Part shown: piece by piece, positions 1 through 7,632 of the stretch | Numbering within the stretch: position 1 is the first letter of the stretch | How the letters are laid out: every line of letters begins with the position of its first letter | DNA from: a virus | DNA length: 26,774 bases | Virus record (IMG/VR): IMGVR_UViG_3300032462_000062 | Span: 1 to 26,774 of that record | Direction: 5' to 3' (one strand) | The notes under the pieces: model-generated | What the model was told of the DNA's origin: nothing | The model's input: the letters and a program-made list of their open reading frames with translations, nothing else | Database searches by the model: none | Made by a program: the position numbers and the translations under genes

Positions 1-36
1 CAGTATTAGTCCTGTCAGCTGACAGGACTAATACTG
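1..36. repeat. Perfect 36-base palindrome at the window edge
   Basis: Bases 1-18 (CAGTATTAGTCCTGTCAG) are the exact reverse complement of bases 19-36, with no loop. The right arm continues smoothly into the coding frame of the tail-fibre-like gene (LSADRTNTG), so that arm is probably the genuine sequence. The left arm may be a fold-back copy made at a contig end. A real palindrome inside the gene is possible but less likely, because it sits exactly at the edge. Confidence 0.9.
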
Positions 37-329
37 GTACTATGACTGAAGTTGCTTGGGGCACTACTAGATTGCTCATCAACTCTGTTGGTGAGGGTGC
101 TATGTGGGTCTGTGATGCTTCTGGTTCGTTTGAAAACGGTGACTATATAACTACAAGCACAATAAGAGGCTTGGGTGTTTATCAAGATAGTGATTCTCTT
201 AAAAACTATACAATCGGAAAAATAACACAAGATTGTACATTTGATGATGCGGACTTATACATAGAGTTCGAGGTTTCAGGTACCGTATATAGAAAGCAGT
301 TTGTTGGAGTGACATACCATTGTGGATAA
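3..329 (+). CDS. Tail-fibre-like structural protein, C-terminal fragment
   Basis: The reading frame is open from the window edge to the TAA at 327-329, so the N-terminus is missing; the ATG at 42 is internal. The visible part reads GTMTEVAWGTTRLLINSVGE, then GAMWVCDASGSFENGDYITT, then a Gly-rich turn, DSLKNYTIGKITQDC, and ends VGVTYHCG. From memory of the family, this is the conserved C-terminal domain of long tail-fibre or virion surface proteins in T4-like marine phages, where the segment before the final YHCG is often longer. It probably acts at the virion surface, in fibre folding or host contact. The first residues encoded by the palindrome's left arm should not be trusted. The fibre family is fairly sure; the exact role is inference. 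Confidence 0.7.
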   Translation, partial: VLVLSADRTNTGTMTEVAWGTTRLLINSVGEGAMWVCDASGSFENGDYITTSTIRGLGVYQDSDSLKNYTIGKITQDCTFDDADLYIEFEVSGTVYRKQFVGVTYHCG

Positions 330-379
330 TGAATTATTCAATAGTGATAATTCAGAGGCAAATGATATGGTTGAAATCA

Positions 380-387
380 ATATTTAT
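380..387 (+). promoter_or_regulatory. ATATTTAT motif upstream of the 429 gene
   Basis: Exact octamer in AATATTTATG, 41 bases before the start codon. One of seven intergenic copies; promoter role is inference. Confidence 0.4.
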
Positions 388-428
388 GTATATTTACAAT
401 CAAAGTAAATAATACGCCGCTATATTAA

Positions 429-764
429 ATGAAAAGTAATTTGGTTCTAGATTGCATCCGCGATGGTGGCGCAATAAAACCTTTACTGGTTAGTAGTGAC
501 AGGACGAACGGGCTTGGCCTGATGAATCCCTCGATCTACATCGACAATGGAAAAATCACAGGTATTCTCAGGCAGACAAATTACACGTTTTACCATTCAG
601 AGAGGAAGTTATTCCAGCACCCCTATGGCCCCTTAACATACATTCATCCAGAGAATGATCTAAAGCTAAGGACATGGAACGTGGCATATTATGACAGCAT
701 ACGCTATATTCAGAGCCGCATCTTTTGTGTTCGGTCTGTAATACTAATTGAAGTCAATAGTTAA
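429..764 (+). CDS. Truncated glycosidase-like protein (likely remnant)
   Basis: This 111-aa ORF starts at an ATG directly behind a TAA (426-428), with no clear Shine-Dalgarno site. Residues ~18-75 (LLVSSDRTNGLGLMNPSIYI, RQTNYTFYHSE, YGPLTYIHPENDLKLRTWN) resemble the start of a phage protein family with a beta-propeller glycosidase-like fold (GH130-like) that normally runs to several hundred residues. After LRTWN the match is lost; the last ~30 residues look unrelated and the frame stops. I scanned the other frames just downstream and saw no continuation, so a deletion is more likely than a simple frameshift. An ATATTTAT motif lies 41 bases upstream. Function is probably lost or altered; the family call is from memory and only moderately sure. 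Confidence 0.5.
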   Translation: MKSNLVLDCIRDGGAIKPLLVSSDRTNGLGLMNPSIYIDNGKITGILRQTNYTFYHSERKLFQHPYGPLTYIHPENDLKLRTWNVAYYDSIRYIQSRIFCVRSVILIEVNS

Positions 765-798
765 TTGGTTAATTTTTAATGAAAAACTGCGGCATTGT

Positions 799-806
799 AT
801 ATTTAT
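799..806 (+). promoter_or_regulatory. ATATTTAT motif upstream of the 867 gene
   Basis: Exact octamer in TATATTTATATG, 60 bases before the start. The complementary strand contains TATAAATA. Confidence 0.45.
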
Positions 807-866
807 ATGATATATATAGGTGGTGTTATACACTAAGTTAAATAAAATAGAATTGGACACATTAAA

Positions 867-1178
867 ATGGAAAAAGAAGTAAATGATGGTAATGCAGTAT
901 TGCGTAATACATCAACACTTAATTTATCAAAACTTGAGTTAGAAACATTCCACGAGATTAATAATAAAGTTAATGAATTAGTCACAGCAATTGGTGATAT
1001 TGAATTGCTAATTCAAAACAGAAAACTAGAAGATATTAAGATTTTAGCGGATAAGAATTCAACGATAGATACTGTACGTGGATTTGTTGAAAAAAGAGCA
1101 AAACTTATTAAGGAATTCTCGGAAAAATACGGAGCAGGCAATATAAACATACAAACAGGTGAAATTACACCAGTTTAA
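867..1178 (+). CDS. Small helical protein of unknown function
   Basis: The 103-aa product is unrecognised. It is rich in Glu, Lys, Ile and Leu, with long helix-like, coiled-coil-prone stretches (residues ~19-60 and ~70-88), ending KYGAGNINIQTGEITPV. Small helical proteins with a GxInxxTGEi-like tail occur next to tail genes in T4-like marine phages, from memory. It sits immediately upstream of the sheath gene, behind its own ATATTTAT motif (799-806), with no clear ribosome binding site (CACATTAAAATGG). A role in virion structure or assembly is inferred only from position. Confidence 0.7.
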   Translation: MEKEVNDGNAVLRNTSTLNLSKLELETFHEINNKVNELVTAIGDIELLIQNRKLEDIKILADKNSTIDTVRGFVEKRAKLIKEFSEKYGAGNINIQTGEITPV

Positions 1179-1200
1179 TATCGTTTTAAAAATTAAATCT

Positions 1201-1208
1201 ATATTTAT
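1201..1208 (+). promoter_or_regulatory. ATATTTAT motif upstream of the sheath gene
   Basis: Exact octamer in CTATATTTATAG, 32 bases before the ATG, followed by the ribosome binding site. Promoter role is inference. Confidence 0.5.
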
Positions 1209-1240
1209 AGACGAATCTTAATATACCAACGGAGAATTAA

Positions 1241-3553
1241 ATGGCTGAAAAGATTGTAAGCCCAGGCGTATTTACTAGAGAAAATGATTTATCATTTGTA
1301 AATCAAGGATTAGCAGAAATTGGAGCGGCAATTGTTGCACCATTTCCAAAGGGCCCCGCATTCGTACCAACGACGATTGAAACTCAAGCAGATTTTCAAG
1401 CATTGTTCGGTATTCCAGATGGAAAGCATCTTGGATCATATACCGTAGAAGATTATCTACGTAACAATGGTAGAGTTACCGTTGTAAGGGTAGGCGCAAC
1501 CGGTGGTTATAGCCAAACTTCATCTTTAGCCATTAAATTCAATATATCAGGTGGAACGGAGCAGACAGTAGCTGTTCTCGCTAGTACATTGGGTAATGGT
1601 AGTTTAGAAGGTTTTACTGGAACAACACTTACAACCGGAAGTGTCCAAACATATGCTGGAACTAAAACAGCAGTGTTGGCTCTCACAGGTTCAGGATTAA
1701 CATCAACTGCTTATTCTTTCTCATTTGATCCACAATCAACTCAGTATATCAAAACCGTATTCGGTTCTGACCCGCTATCCACTGTAAGTAATGCATATAA
1801 TTACGTATTATTTGAAGATGTTCTAAGTCAATATCGTGGTGACGGGGTAGTTACAGCATCTATTGAAATATTGGCAGGTTCTGCAATGGACTTCACACAT
1901 GATGTAACATACGCATCGACCCCATGGGTACTCTCTCAACGTGTACAGAACGCTGGAGCGAATTCAAGATATAATCTATTCAGAATCCACACATTATCAG
2001 ATGGTGATGATATGAATAGAAGCGTAAAAGTAGTAGTTGATACTGTTAGAGTCGCTGGATCGGTTCAAGGTTCTGATTTCGGTTCATTCAATGTTTCGAT
2101 TCGCAAATATAGTGATACAGAAAATCGACCAGTTGTTCTTGAGGCATTCCAAGGAGTTAACCTTGACCCAGCATCTCCAAATTATATTGGACGTGTTATT
2201 GGTGATCGTGATGTTACAGTGGATAGCGACGGTAAAATTTCAGAAACAGGCGACTATAATAATAATTCTCGCTACGTTCGTGTAGAAGTTAAAAATGAAG
2301 AAGATTACCCAGTGACAGCAGTCCCTGCTGGATTCGCGGCAATGTCGCTTCCAGTTAATGTATCAACTCTTCCAGTCGTTGCATTCTCTACCGGTTCATT
2401 GGTATCGCCATATACTAATTATAGTGGATTCGATTTCGCTAAATCAGATAATACAAATTACCTGAAACCTGTTCCAGATAATGGCGGCGTTGGAAACAAC
2501 GTATCGTTCTCGTTTGAAGATACATTGCTTCTTGAATTGACTGGTTCAACTCAAACTTCAAATGATTTACTTCGACGTAGATTCTCAATGGGATTCCAAG
2601 GTGGATTTGACGGAATGAGTACAATCATTAAGAAAAATACAGGGGAAGCAATAACAGCAACAAACACACTTGGATTTGATTGTTCAACATCCACTGCATC
2701 GGGTACTGTTTCATACACAAGGGCATTGAACGCAATTTCAAACCCTGATGAATTCGATATCAATTTGCTTGTAACTCCTGGTATTATTAGATCACTACAT
2801 CCACAAGTAACGACTAACGCAATTTCACTCGCTGAAAATCGTGGTGACATATTTTACATCGCAGATTTGGTTGGACCAACTGCTACGGTAGATACAGCAA
2901 TCACTCAAGCAGGTCAAGTTAATTCATCATTCGCTGGTTGTTATTATCCTTGGGTTAAAATCAATGATATTACTACCAACAAAATCGTTTCGGTTCCTCC
3001 GTCGGCTGTTATGGCTGGTGTATTTGCCGCGAACGATAAGATAGCATATGAATGGTGGGCACCGGCCGGGTTCAATCGTGGAGGTATATCTGCGGCAACC
3101 TCAGTACATAAACGACTGACATACAGTGATAGAGATAATCTATACTCTGGAAAGGTTAATCCAATCGCTACTTTCCCTGGTGAAGGTATTGTGGCTTGGG
3201 GGCAAAAGACTCTACAAGATAAATCATCTGCTCTTGACAGAATCAGTGTACGTAGATTATTGATTGCATTAAAGAAATTCATCGCATCTACATCTCGATA
3301 TTTAGTATTCGAACAAAACACATTGGCAACGCGTAGAACGTTCCTTAGTGTAGTAGAACCATATCTGGAACAAGTAGTGGCAAGACAAGGTATTTATTCT
3401 TATCGGGTTCAAATGGACGATACAAATAATACACCTGATATCATTGATAGGAACATTCTACAGGGTACAATTTGGATTCAACCAACAAGAACAGCTGAAT
3501 TTATTATACTTGACTTTAATGTTCTCCCAACAGGCGCTTCTTTTAGTTCCTAA
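1241..3553 (+). CDS. 18: Contractile tail sheath protein (T4 gp18-like)
   Basis: This 770-aa protein forms the contractile sheath around the tail tube and shortens during infection. The N-terminus SPGVFTRENDLSFVNQG and the following IVAPFPKGPAFVPTTIE are typical of gp18 sheath proteins. So is the C-terminal core, starting at residue ~671 (RRLLIALKKFIASTSRYLVF) and ending in TRTAEFIILDFNVLPTGASF, which is the inner polymerisation domain. It is about 110 residues longer than T4 gp18 (659 aa), consistent with variable surface domains inserted in the middle (residues ~100-450, Ser/Thr/Gly-rich). A GGAG Shine-Dalgarno site lies about 6 bases before the ATG, and an ATATTTAT motif lies 32 bases upstream. 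The tube gene follows directly. Confidence 0.95.
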   Translation: MAEKIVSPGVFTRENDLSFVNQGLAEIGAAIVAPFPKGPAFVPTTIETQADFQALFGIPDGKHLGSYTVEDYLRNNGRVTVVRVGATGGYSQTSSLAIKFNISGGTEQTVAVLASTLGNGSLEGFTGTTLTTGSVQTYAGTKTAVLALTGSGLTSTAYSFSFDPQSTQYIKTVFGSDPLSTVSNAYNYVLFEDVLSQYRGDGVVTASIEILAGSAMDFTHDVTYASTPWVLSQRVQNAGANSRYNLFRIHTLSDGDDMNRSVKVVVDTVRVAGSVQGSDFGSFNVSIRKYSDTENRPVVLEAFQGVNLDPASPNYIGRVIGDRDVTVDSDGKISETGDYNNNSRYVRVEVKNEEDYPVTAVPAGFAAMSLPVNVSTLPVVAFSTGSLVSPYTNYSGFDFAKSDNTNYLKPVPDNGGVGNNVSFSFEDTLLLELTGSTQTSNDLLRRRFSMGFQGGFDGMSTIIKKNTGEAITATNTLGFDCSTSTASGTVSYTRALNAISNPDEFDINLLVTPGIIRSLHPQVTTNAISLAENRGDIFYIADLVGPTATVDTAITQAGQVNSSFAGCYYPWVKINDITTNKIVSVPPSAVMAGVFAANDKIAYEWWAPAGFNRGGISAATSVHKRLTYSDRDNLYSGKVNPIATFPGEGIVAWGQKTLQDKSSALDRISVRRLLIALKKFIASTSRYLVFEQNTLATRRTFLSVVEPYLEQVVARQGIYSYRVQMDDTNNTPDIIDRNILQGTIWIQPTRTAEFIILDFNVLPTGASFSS

Positions 3554-3568
3554 AAAAATAAATATCTA

Positions 3569-3576
3569 ATATTTAT
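3569..3576 (+). promoter_or_regulatory. ATATTTAT motif upstream of the tube gene
   Basis: Exact octamer in AATATTTATATG, 24 bases before the ATG; the GGAG site fits between the two, as for a -10-like element with a short leader. Confidence 0.5.
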
Positions 3577-3600
3577 ATGAAACCAATAATGGAGATTTAA

Positions 3601-4185
3601 ATGGCCTTTCACAATTTACGATGGACACCGTTCGAACCAAAGATGCAAAACAGATTTCTGTTTTTCCTCGACCCGGCAGGTCCACCAAGCTATATAGTAC
3701 GTACTGCACAACGCCCTACGTTTAATATGGATCAAGTTCTTGTTGATTATGTAAATATTCAACGCAAGTTTAAAGGGAAGGCTACATGGAATAATATTTC
3801 GATTACTCTATATGATCCCATTACGCCTGTAGGTGCTCAAGCAGTTGAAGCATGGGTGAGAAATCATCATCACAATTCTCAAACTGGCAAGGAAGGGTAC
3901 GCAGTGGATTACAAACGTGATCTACGATTCGATGCAGTTGGTGCAGATGGTGAAGTTATTGAAACATGGAAATTGGCTGGTGCATTTATTGCAAACGTCA
4001 ACTACGGTGATTTCGATTGGGCAACATCAGATCCCGTACAGATTACTCTTGAACTTGCATATGACTACGCTGTTCTTGAATATTCAGGAGTTTTGAATCC
4101 ATCAGGTCTAGGTAACGCAGGAACTCCAACTGATTTAGACGGAATTACTCCTAGAAGTTCAACACGCCCTCCTCGGCTTGGGTAA
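3601..4185 (+). CDS. 19: Tail tube protein (T4 gp19-like)
   Basis: This 194-aa protein is the repeating subunit of the inner tail tube through which DNA passes. The T4 gp19 family signature is clear: NRFLFFLDPAGPPSYIVRTAQRP near the N-terminus, NISITLYDPITPVGAQAVEAW in the middle, and the late WKLAGAFIANVNYGDFDWAT followed by PVQITLELAYDYAVLEY. T4 gp19 is 163 aa; the extra length is mostly a Gly/Pro/Thr/Arg-rich C-terminal tail after residue ~160. The ATG has a GGAG site (3590-3593) and an ATATTTAT motif at 3569-3576, giving a short, neat leader. Sheath before tube is the standard gene order. Confidence 0.95.
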   Translation: MAFHNLRWTPFEPKMQNRFLFFLDPAGPPSYIVRTAQRPTFNMDQVLVDYVNIQRKFKGKATWNNISITLYDPITPVGAQAVEAWVRNHHHNSQTGKEGYAVDYKRDLRFDAVGADGEVIETWKLAGAFIANVNYGDFDWATSDPVQITLELAYDYAVLEYSGVLNPSGLGNAGTPTDLDGITPRSSTRPPRLG

Positions 4186-4200
4186 TACATTATTCTAAAC

Positions 4201-4236
4201 AAGTTAAACAAGTTAAACAAGTTAAATAAGTTATAT
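4201..4236 (+). repeat. Four tandem 9-base units before the gp26-like gene
   Basis: The unit AAGTTAAAC occurs at 4201-4209 and 4210-4218, then with one change (AAGTTAAAT) at 4219-4227 and more diverged (AAGTTATAT) at 4228-4236, running into the ATG at 4235. It fills nearly all of the space between the tube gene and the gp26-like gene. No Shine-Dalgarno sequence is present there, so the repeat may act as an unstructured A/U-rich translation enhancer or protein-binding site (inference). Confidence 0.85.
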
Positions 4237-5005
4237 GAGTGAAAAGCAATCTAAGTTCCCAAGTGAGGTAATAGATTTACCTTCAAAGGGACAGTTATAT
4301 TCAAAGGAACATCCTCTAGCAAGTGGTACTATAGAAATTAAGTATATGACCGCTCGTGAAGAGGATATTCTTTCGTCTAATAATCTGATTCAAAAGGGTA
4401 TAGTTCTTGATAAGTTGGTTGAATCGGTAATAATAACACAAGGTGTTTCTATTGGCGATTTATTAATCGGTGATAAGAATGCAATTGTATTGGCAACTCG
4501 TATTATGGGATTCGGCTCCGATTACGATGTAACGATTACATGTCCAAATTGCATGGTAAATCAAAAAATCATTATCGACTTATCAGAAGTAACCGCAAAG
4601 GAAATTGATTTCAACTTTGATAATAGAAATAACTTTGAATTCGATTTACCGAAATCAAAAACAAAAATTACGTATAAGCATTTAACTCATGCAGATGAAC
4701 GTAAAATTGAAGATGATATTGCGGCATATGAAAAGATTCGTGGCGGCAAATCCGATATCAATAAGCGAAAAAGTACACAGTATCGTTATATAATCACATC
4801 AATTGATGGTGATGCAAACCCAAGTCATATTCGTGATTATGTTGAAAATCAATTTATGACACAAGACTCCCGTGCTCTCATAGCAGAAATCGAAAAGAAC
4901 AATCCAGACATGGAAACAAAGTTTGATTTCGTATGCTCAGATTGTGACCATTCCGATAGGTTGGAGGTGCCTATCGATATTTCCTTTCTTTGGCCTACCA
5001 TCTAA
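4235..5005 (+). CDS. 26: Baseplate hub / tail assembly protein (T4 gp26-like), zinc-binding
   Basis: The 256-aa product matches the T4 gp26 baseplate family (PF12322 type) as I know it: early PSxxIDLPSKGQLYSKEHPLASG and then KYMTAREEDILSSNNLIQKG, ending in a short hydrophobic SFLWPTI. Two Cys pairs, CPNC at residues 103-106 and CSDC at 234-237, look like a four-Cys zinc site closing the two halves of the fold. In marine T4-like phages such genes sit just upstream of the tape measure gene, the place where siphophages encode tail assembly chaperones. There is no Shine-Dalgarno site; instead a 9-base tandem repeat runs up to the ATG. The small ORF at 5016 begins 11 bases after the stop, in a different frame. 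Confidence 0.85.
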   Translation: MSEKQSKFPSEVIDLPSKGQLYSKEHPLASGTIEIKYMTAREEDILSSNNLIQKGIVLDKLVESVIITQGVSIGDLLIGDKNAIVLATRIMGFGSDYDVTITCPNCMVNQKIIIDLSEVTAKEIDFNFDNRNNFEFDLPKSKTKITYKHLTHADERKIEDDIAAYEKIRGGKSDINKRKSTQYRYIITSIDGDANPSHIRDYVENQFMTQDSRALIAEIEKNNPDMETKFDFVCSDCDHSDRLEVPIDISFLWPTI

Positions 5006-5015
5006 TTATAGAGAT

Positions 5016-5204
5016 ATAGTTCATACGGAAGTATTCACCTTGATTTATAAGGGCGGTAGCATGACACATTCTGATGTCTATAATATGCCCCGCCCAATGC
5101 GACAATTCTATCTTGAGAAATTAATAAGTTTCAAAGATATTGAAAATGCAGACCCATCCCAACAGTCTCCCATAGCGAGACCTGATATTCCACTGACTCA
5201 ATAG
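5016..5204 (+). CDS. Small tape-measure-proximal protein (gp51 / chaperone-like), non-AUG start
   Basis: The conserved-looking part is EVFTLIYKGGSMTHSDVYNMP followed by RPMRQFYLEKL. Small proteins with this Y-hydrophobic, DVYxMP, RxFYxKxL pattern follow gp26 in T4-like marine phages and resemble the second tail assembly chaperone of other tailed phages (known families, from memory). The frame is open back to a TTG at 4923, deep inside the gp26-like gene, but no ATG or GTG lies at the expected N-terminus. Candidate starts are ATA at 5016 (11 bases after the gp26 stop, behind a purine-rich AGAGAT), or a +1/-2 frameshift from the end of the gp26-like gene. TTG 5040 and ATG 5061 are the only normal choices nearby and would remove conserved residues. 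The coding call is strong; the start is uncertain. Confidence 0.6.
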   Translation: MVHTEVFTLIYKGGSMTHSDVYNMPRPMRQFYLEKLISFKDIENADPSQQSPIARPDIPLTQ

Positions 5205-5225
5205 TAAGAACTTTTACAATTCCAG

Positions 5226-5233
5226 ATATTTAT
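5226..5233 (+). promoter_or_regulatory. ATATTTAT motif upstream of the tape measure gene
   Basis: Exact octamer in GATATTTATG, 21 bases before the GTG start, with AGGAG between them. Confidence 0.5.
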
Positions 5234-5254
5234 GAATGTAAATAGGAGATACAA

Positions 5255-7630
5255 GTGGCTACGAAGAAAGAAACAAAAGAACAAAACGATTTACTAAACC
5301 AGCAAAATGAACTGCTGAAAAAAGGCGGTGATTTAGAAGAGCGTAGAATTAGCCTCGCCGCTAAGTTAACTGAAAAGATAAAAGAATCTACAGAGAAACT
5401 AGCTGATGGTATATCCAATCTTGGTATAACCGAAAAGATACAGGACGCTCTCAATATATCCAATAGATATGTTCAAACCATAGTAAAGGATATCATCCCA
5501 AACGCATTCAAAGCAATGGGTAATTCCGCCAAGAAAACATTTAATTCAGTAACCGGGTTGGCTGGAGGATTTTTCAATAAAATCAAATCGCTGGGTGGTG
5601 CATTTAAAGACAACGCTGGAAAGGGAATGAAGTTTTTCGATCGATTTGGTGACAGTATAGAAGTGAATGAAAAAAAAGTTGATGATATGAAGTCAGCTCT
5701 TAACGATTTGCAAGCGAAAAATGAAACCGCATTTGGGTTGGAATCGAATCCGCATTATATGAGTCCAGATAAGGTTGAAGAAATGAACGCTGCTCTCGCA
5801 AAACAAGAAAAACTTACGAATGATTTATTGGCTGCTGAAACTCATTTATCAAAACTTAAAAACAAGCCAAAATTCTTTTCCAAGGAGAATTTCCGTGAAA
5901 AACGAGCAGACGTGCTTGAAAAATTGGGAGGAGCCACAAAACGGGGATTATCAGCAGTCGGAAATGCAACTAAAGCAATCACTAAAAAAGCAGCAATAGG
6001 CGTATCGTTGTTCGCGGGTGGAATCATTGTTGGATTGATAGCATCGATCGGAAAAGCAATTTCATTCGCATTTACTCGACTTCAAGAAGTAGAAGATTCC
6101 GTTATTGATATACGACGGGCATTTGGATTTACAAATAAAGGAGTAAAGCAATTCTCAGATTACATAGATAGTACGAGAGGATACTTCTTATCTCTGGGAT
6201 TATCATCAGCAGACGTCGCGACGAATATAATTGGAATGGTGTCGGTACTTGGAGAAGCTAGAAAAATAACAAATGATGAAATTTCATTAATTAACGAACT
6301 GAATGCCAGATTAGGAATTTCAGCTGAAGTCGCAGCAGGTGTTCTTGATGTATTCCAATTATATGGACCAGAAACTAAAAAGCAAGCTGCACACTCAGTA
6401 GCGTCACTTGCAACGTTAGCAGCAGCCGCTGGTATCAGTTTCAATAAGGTATCGGAAGATATTTCAGGAAACGCAGAAGAAATACTTACCGTATTTTCTG
6501 GATATGATAAAGCATTAGGAAATGCAGCAATCCAAGCTAGATTGCTTGGTCTTGATATTGGTAGAATTGCAAATGTCGCCGAAGGTCTGCTTGATTTTGA
6601 AACATCCATAACTAAAGAAATGGAAGCGGAAGTGTTGCTTGGCAGGAATATAAATCTAGAATCTCTTAGACGAGCCGCGTTTCTTGGAGATGAAGAGGGA
6701 GTTGTTCGGGGAATAGCAGATTTGACTCGACAAATTGGTAATATGGAAAAGCTGAACTTCTTCCAAAAGAAAGCATTAGCCGAAGCAACAGGATTGACTG
6801 TGAAAGAGCTCCAAACCGCATTCCTACTACAGACTAAGCTCGGGAAGTTGACGGCTTCTGAGCGGAAACAGTATGACGCATTGACAGACGCTGAAAAGGA
6901 AAGGGTAAATTCATCGAAAGAATCCCTATCAGCTGGATTGCGGCATAATAAAAATATGGAGCCTCTTCTTAGTTCAATGGGCAAGTTGAAGGCAAAATGG
7001 GAACAGATAAAGGAATTAATAGCTAGACCGTTGAGTAGAGTTATTGATATTATTATTAATAAGTTTTCGGCAATGCTAACAAAACTTGAAGGACAAATTA
7101 AATCAGGCGGATTATTAACTGCCTTTGAGAAATTTGGAGCAGTAGTTGGTGATATATTGGACAAAATATTTGATCAAGATTTCATAGATAAGGTAACGAA
7201 ATTCATTCAGAAGAGTATAGATCTGGTAGTCAAAATCGTCACTGCGGCCGGGCAACTTTTCGCTGGTATAGGTGGAGGAAGGGGAGGAAGCGGACATGGT
7301 AATGTAGCTGATGTAATCGATCCAAAAGCCAAAACGAATACAACGACTGGTGCACCCGAAGCTCCAATTCGTTCTTCGGTTAATGACGCCATTATTCATG
7401 CAGGTCGAATCATAACCACTCATCCAGAAGATTATTTGATTGCAACTAAAACACCAAAGGATTTAGCAAAACAACCGATTATTGTTAAGCAAGATTTTCC
7501 ACCTGAACTTGTGGCAATGATTAGAAATACCAATAATCTTATTGATTCATTGATGAAGAATGGAATAGATGCTAGAGTAGCACCAAAGAAATTAAGCAAA
7601 GCGGTATACGCTGAAAATAACGTGAGATAA
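5255..7630 (+). CDS. Tail tape measure protein
   Basis: This 791-aa protein has the typical make-up of a tape measure: a charged coiled-coil N-terminus (residues 1-65, 140-205), a hydrophobic membrane-like segment (~247-266, AAIGVSLFAGGIIVGLIASI) and a long Ala-rich helical middle. The C-terminus has VNDAIIHAGRIITTHPEDYL and IATKTPKDLA, which recurs in tape-measure-like proteins of marine T4-like phages (from memory). The role is to set tail length inside the tube and perhaps help DNA cross the cell membrane. The start is GTG at 5255, supported by AGGAG at 5244-5248; no in-frame ATG lies nearby. An ATATTTAT motif is at 5226-5233. It is followed two bases later by the next baseplate gene. Confidence 0.82.
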   Translation: MATKKETKEQNDLLNQQNELLKKGGDLEERRISLAAKLTEKIKESTEKLADGISNLGITEKIQDALNISNRYVQTIVKDIIPNAFKAMGNSAKKTFNSVTGLAGGFFNKIKSLGGAFKDNAGKGMKFFDRFGDSIEVNEKKVDDMKSALNDLQAKNETAFGLESNPHYMSPDKVEEMNAALAKQEKLTNDLLAAETHLSKLKNKPKFFSKENFREKRADVLEKLGGATKRGLSAVGNATKAITKKAAIGVSLFAGGIIVGLIASIGKAISFAFTRLQEVEDSVIDIRRAFGFTNKGVKQFSDYIDSTRGYFLSLGLSSADVATNIIGMVSVLGEARKITNDEISLINELNARLGISAEVAAGVLDVFQLYGPETKKQAAHSVASLATLAAAAGISFNKVSEDISGNAEEILTVFSGYDKALGNAAIQARLLGLDIGRIANVAEGLLDFETSITKEMEAEVLLGRNINLESLRRAAFLGDEEGVVRGIADLTRQIGNMEKLNFFQKKALAEATGLTVKELQTAFLLQTKLGKLTASERKQYDALTDAEKERVNSSKESLSAGLRHNKNMEPLLSSMGKLKAKWEQIKELIARPLSRVIDIIINKFSAMLTKLEGQIKSGGLLTAFEKFGAVVGDILDKIFDQDFIDKVTKFIQKSIDLVVKIVTAAGQLFAGIGGGRGGSGHGNVADVIDPKAKTNTTTGAPEAPIRSSVNDAIIHAGRIITTHPEDYLIATKTPKDLAKQPIIVKQDFPPELVAMIRNTNNLIDSLMKNGIDARVAPKKLSKAVYAENNVR

Positions 7631-7632
7631 TT

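Noticed and set aside
322-408. 28-codon ORF starting at GTG 322 overlapping the fibre gene's end
   Set aside because: Too short, no ribosome binding site and no recognisable features.
2944-3321. Minus-strand ORF under the sheath gene
   Set aside because: It is antisense to the most conserved part of the sheath protein and shows no family features.
6160-7164. Long open frame on the minus strand (334 codons)
   Set aside because: It lies wholly antisense to the tape measure gene, has no recognisable domain, and is the usual shadow of a codon-biased gene.
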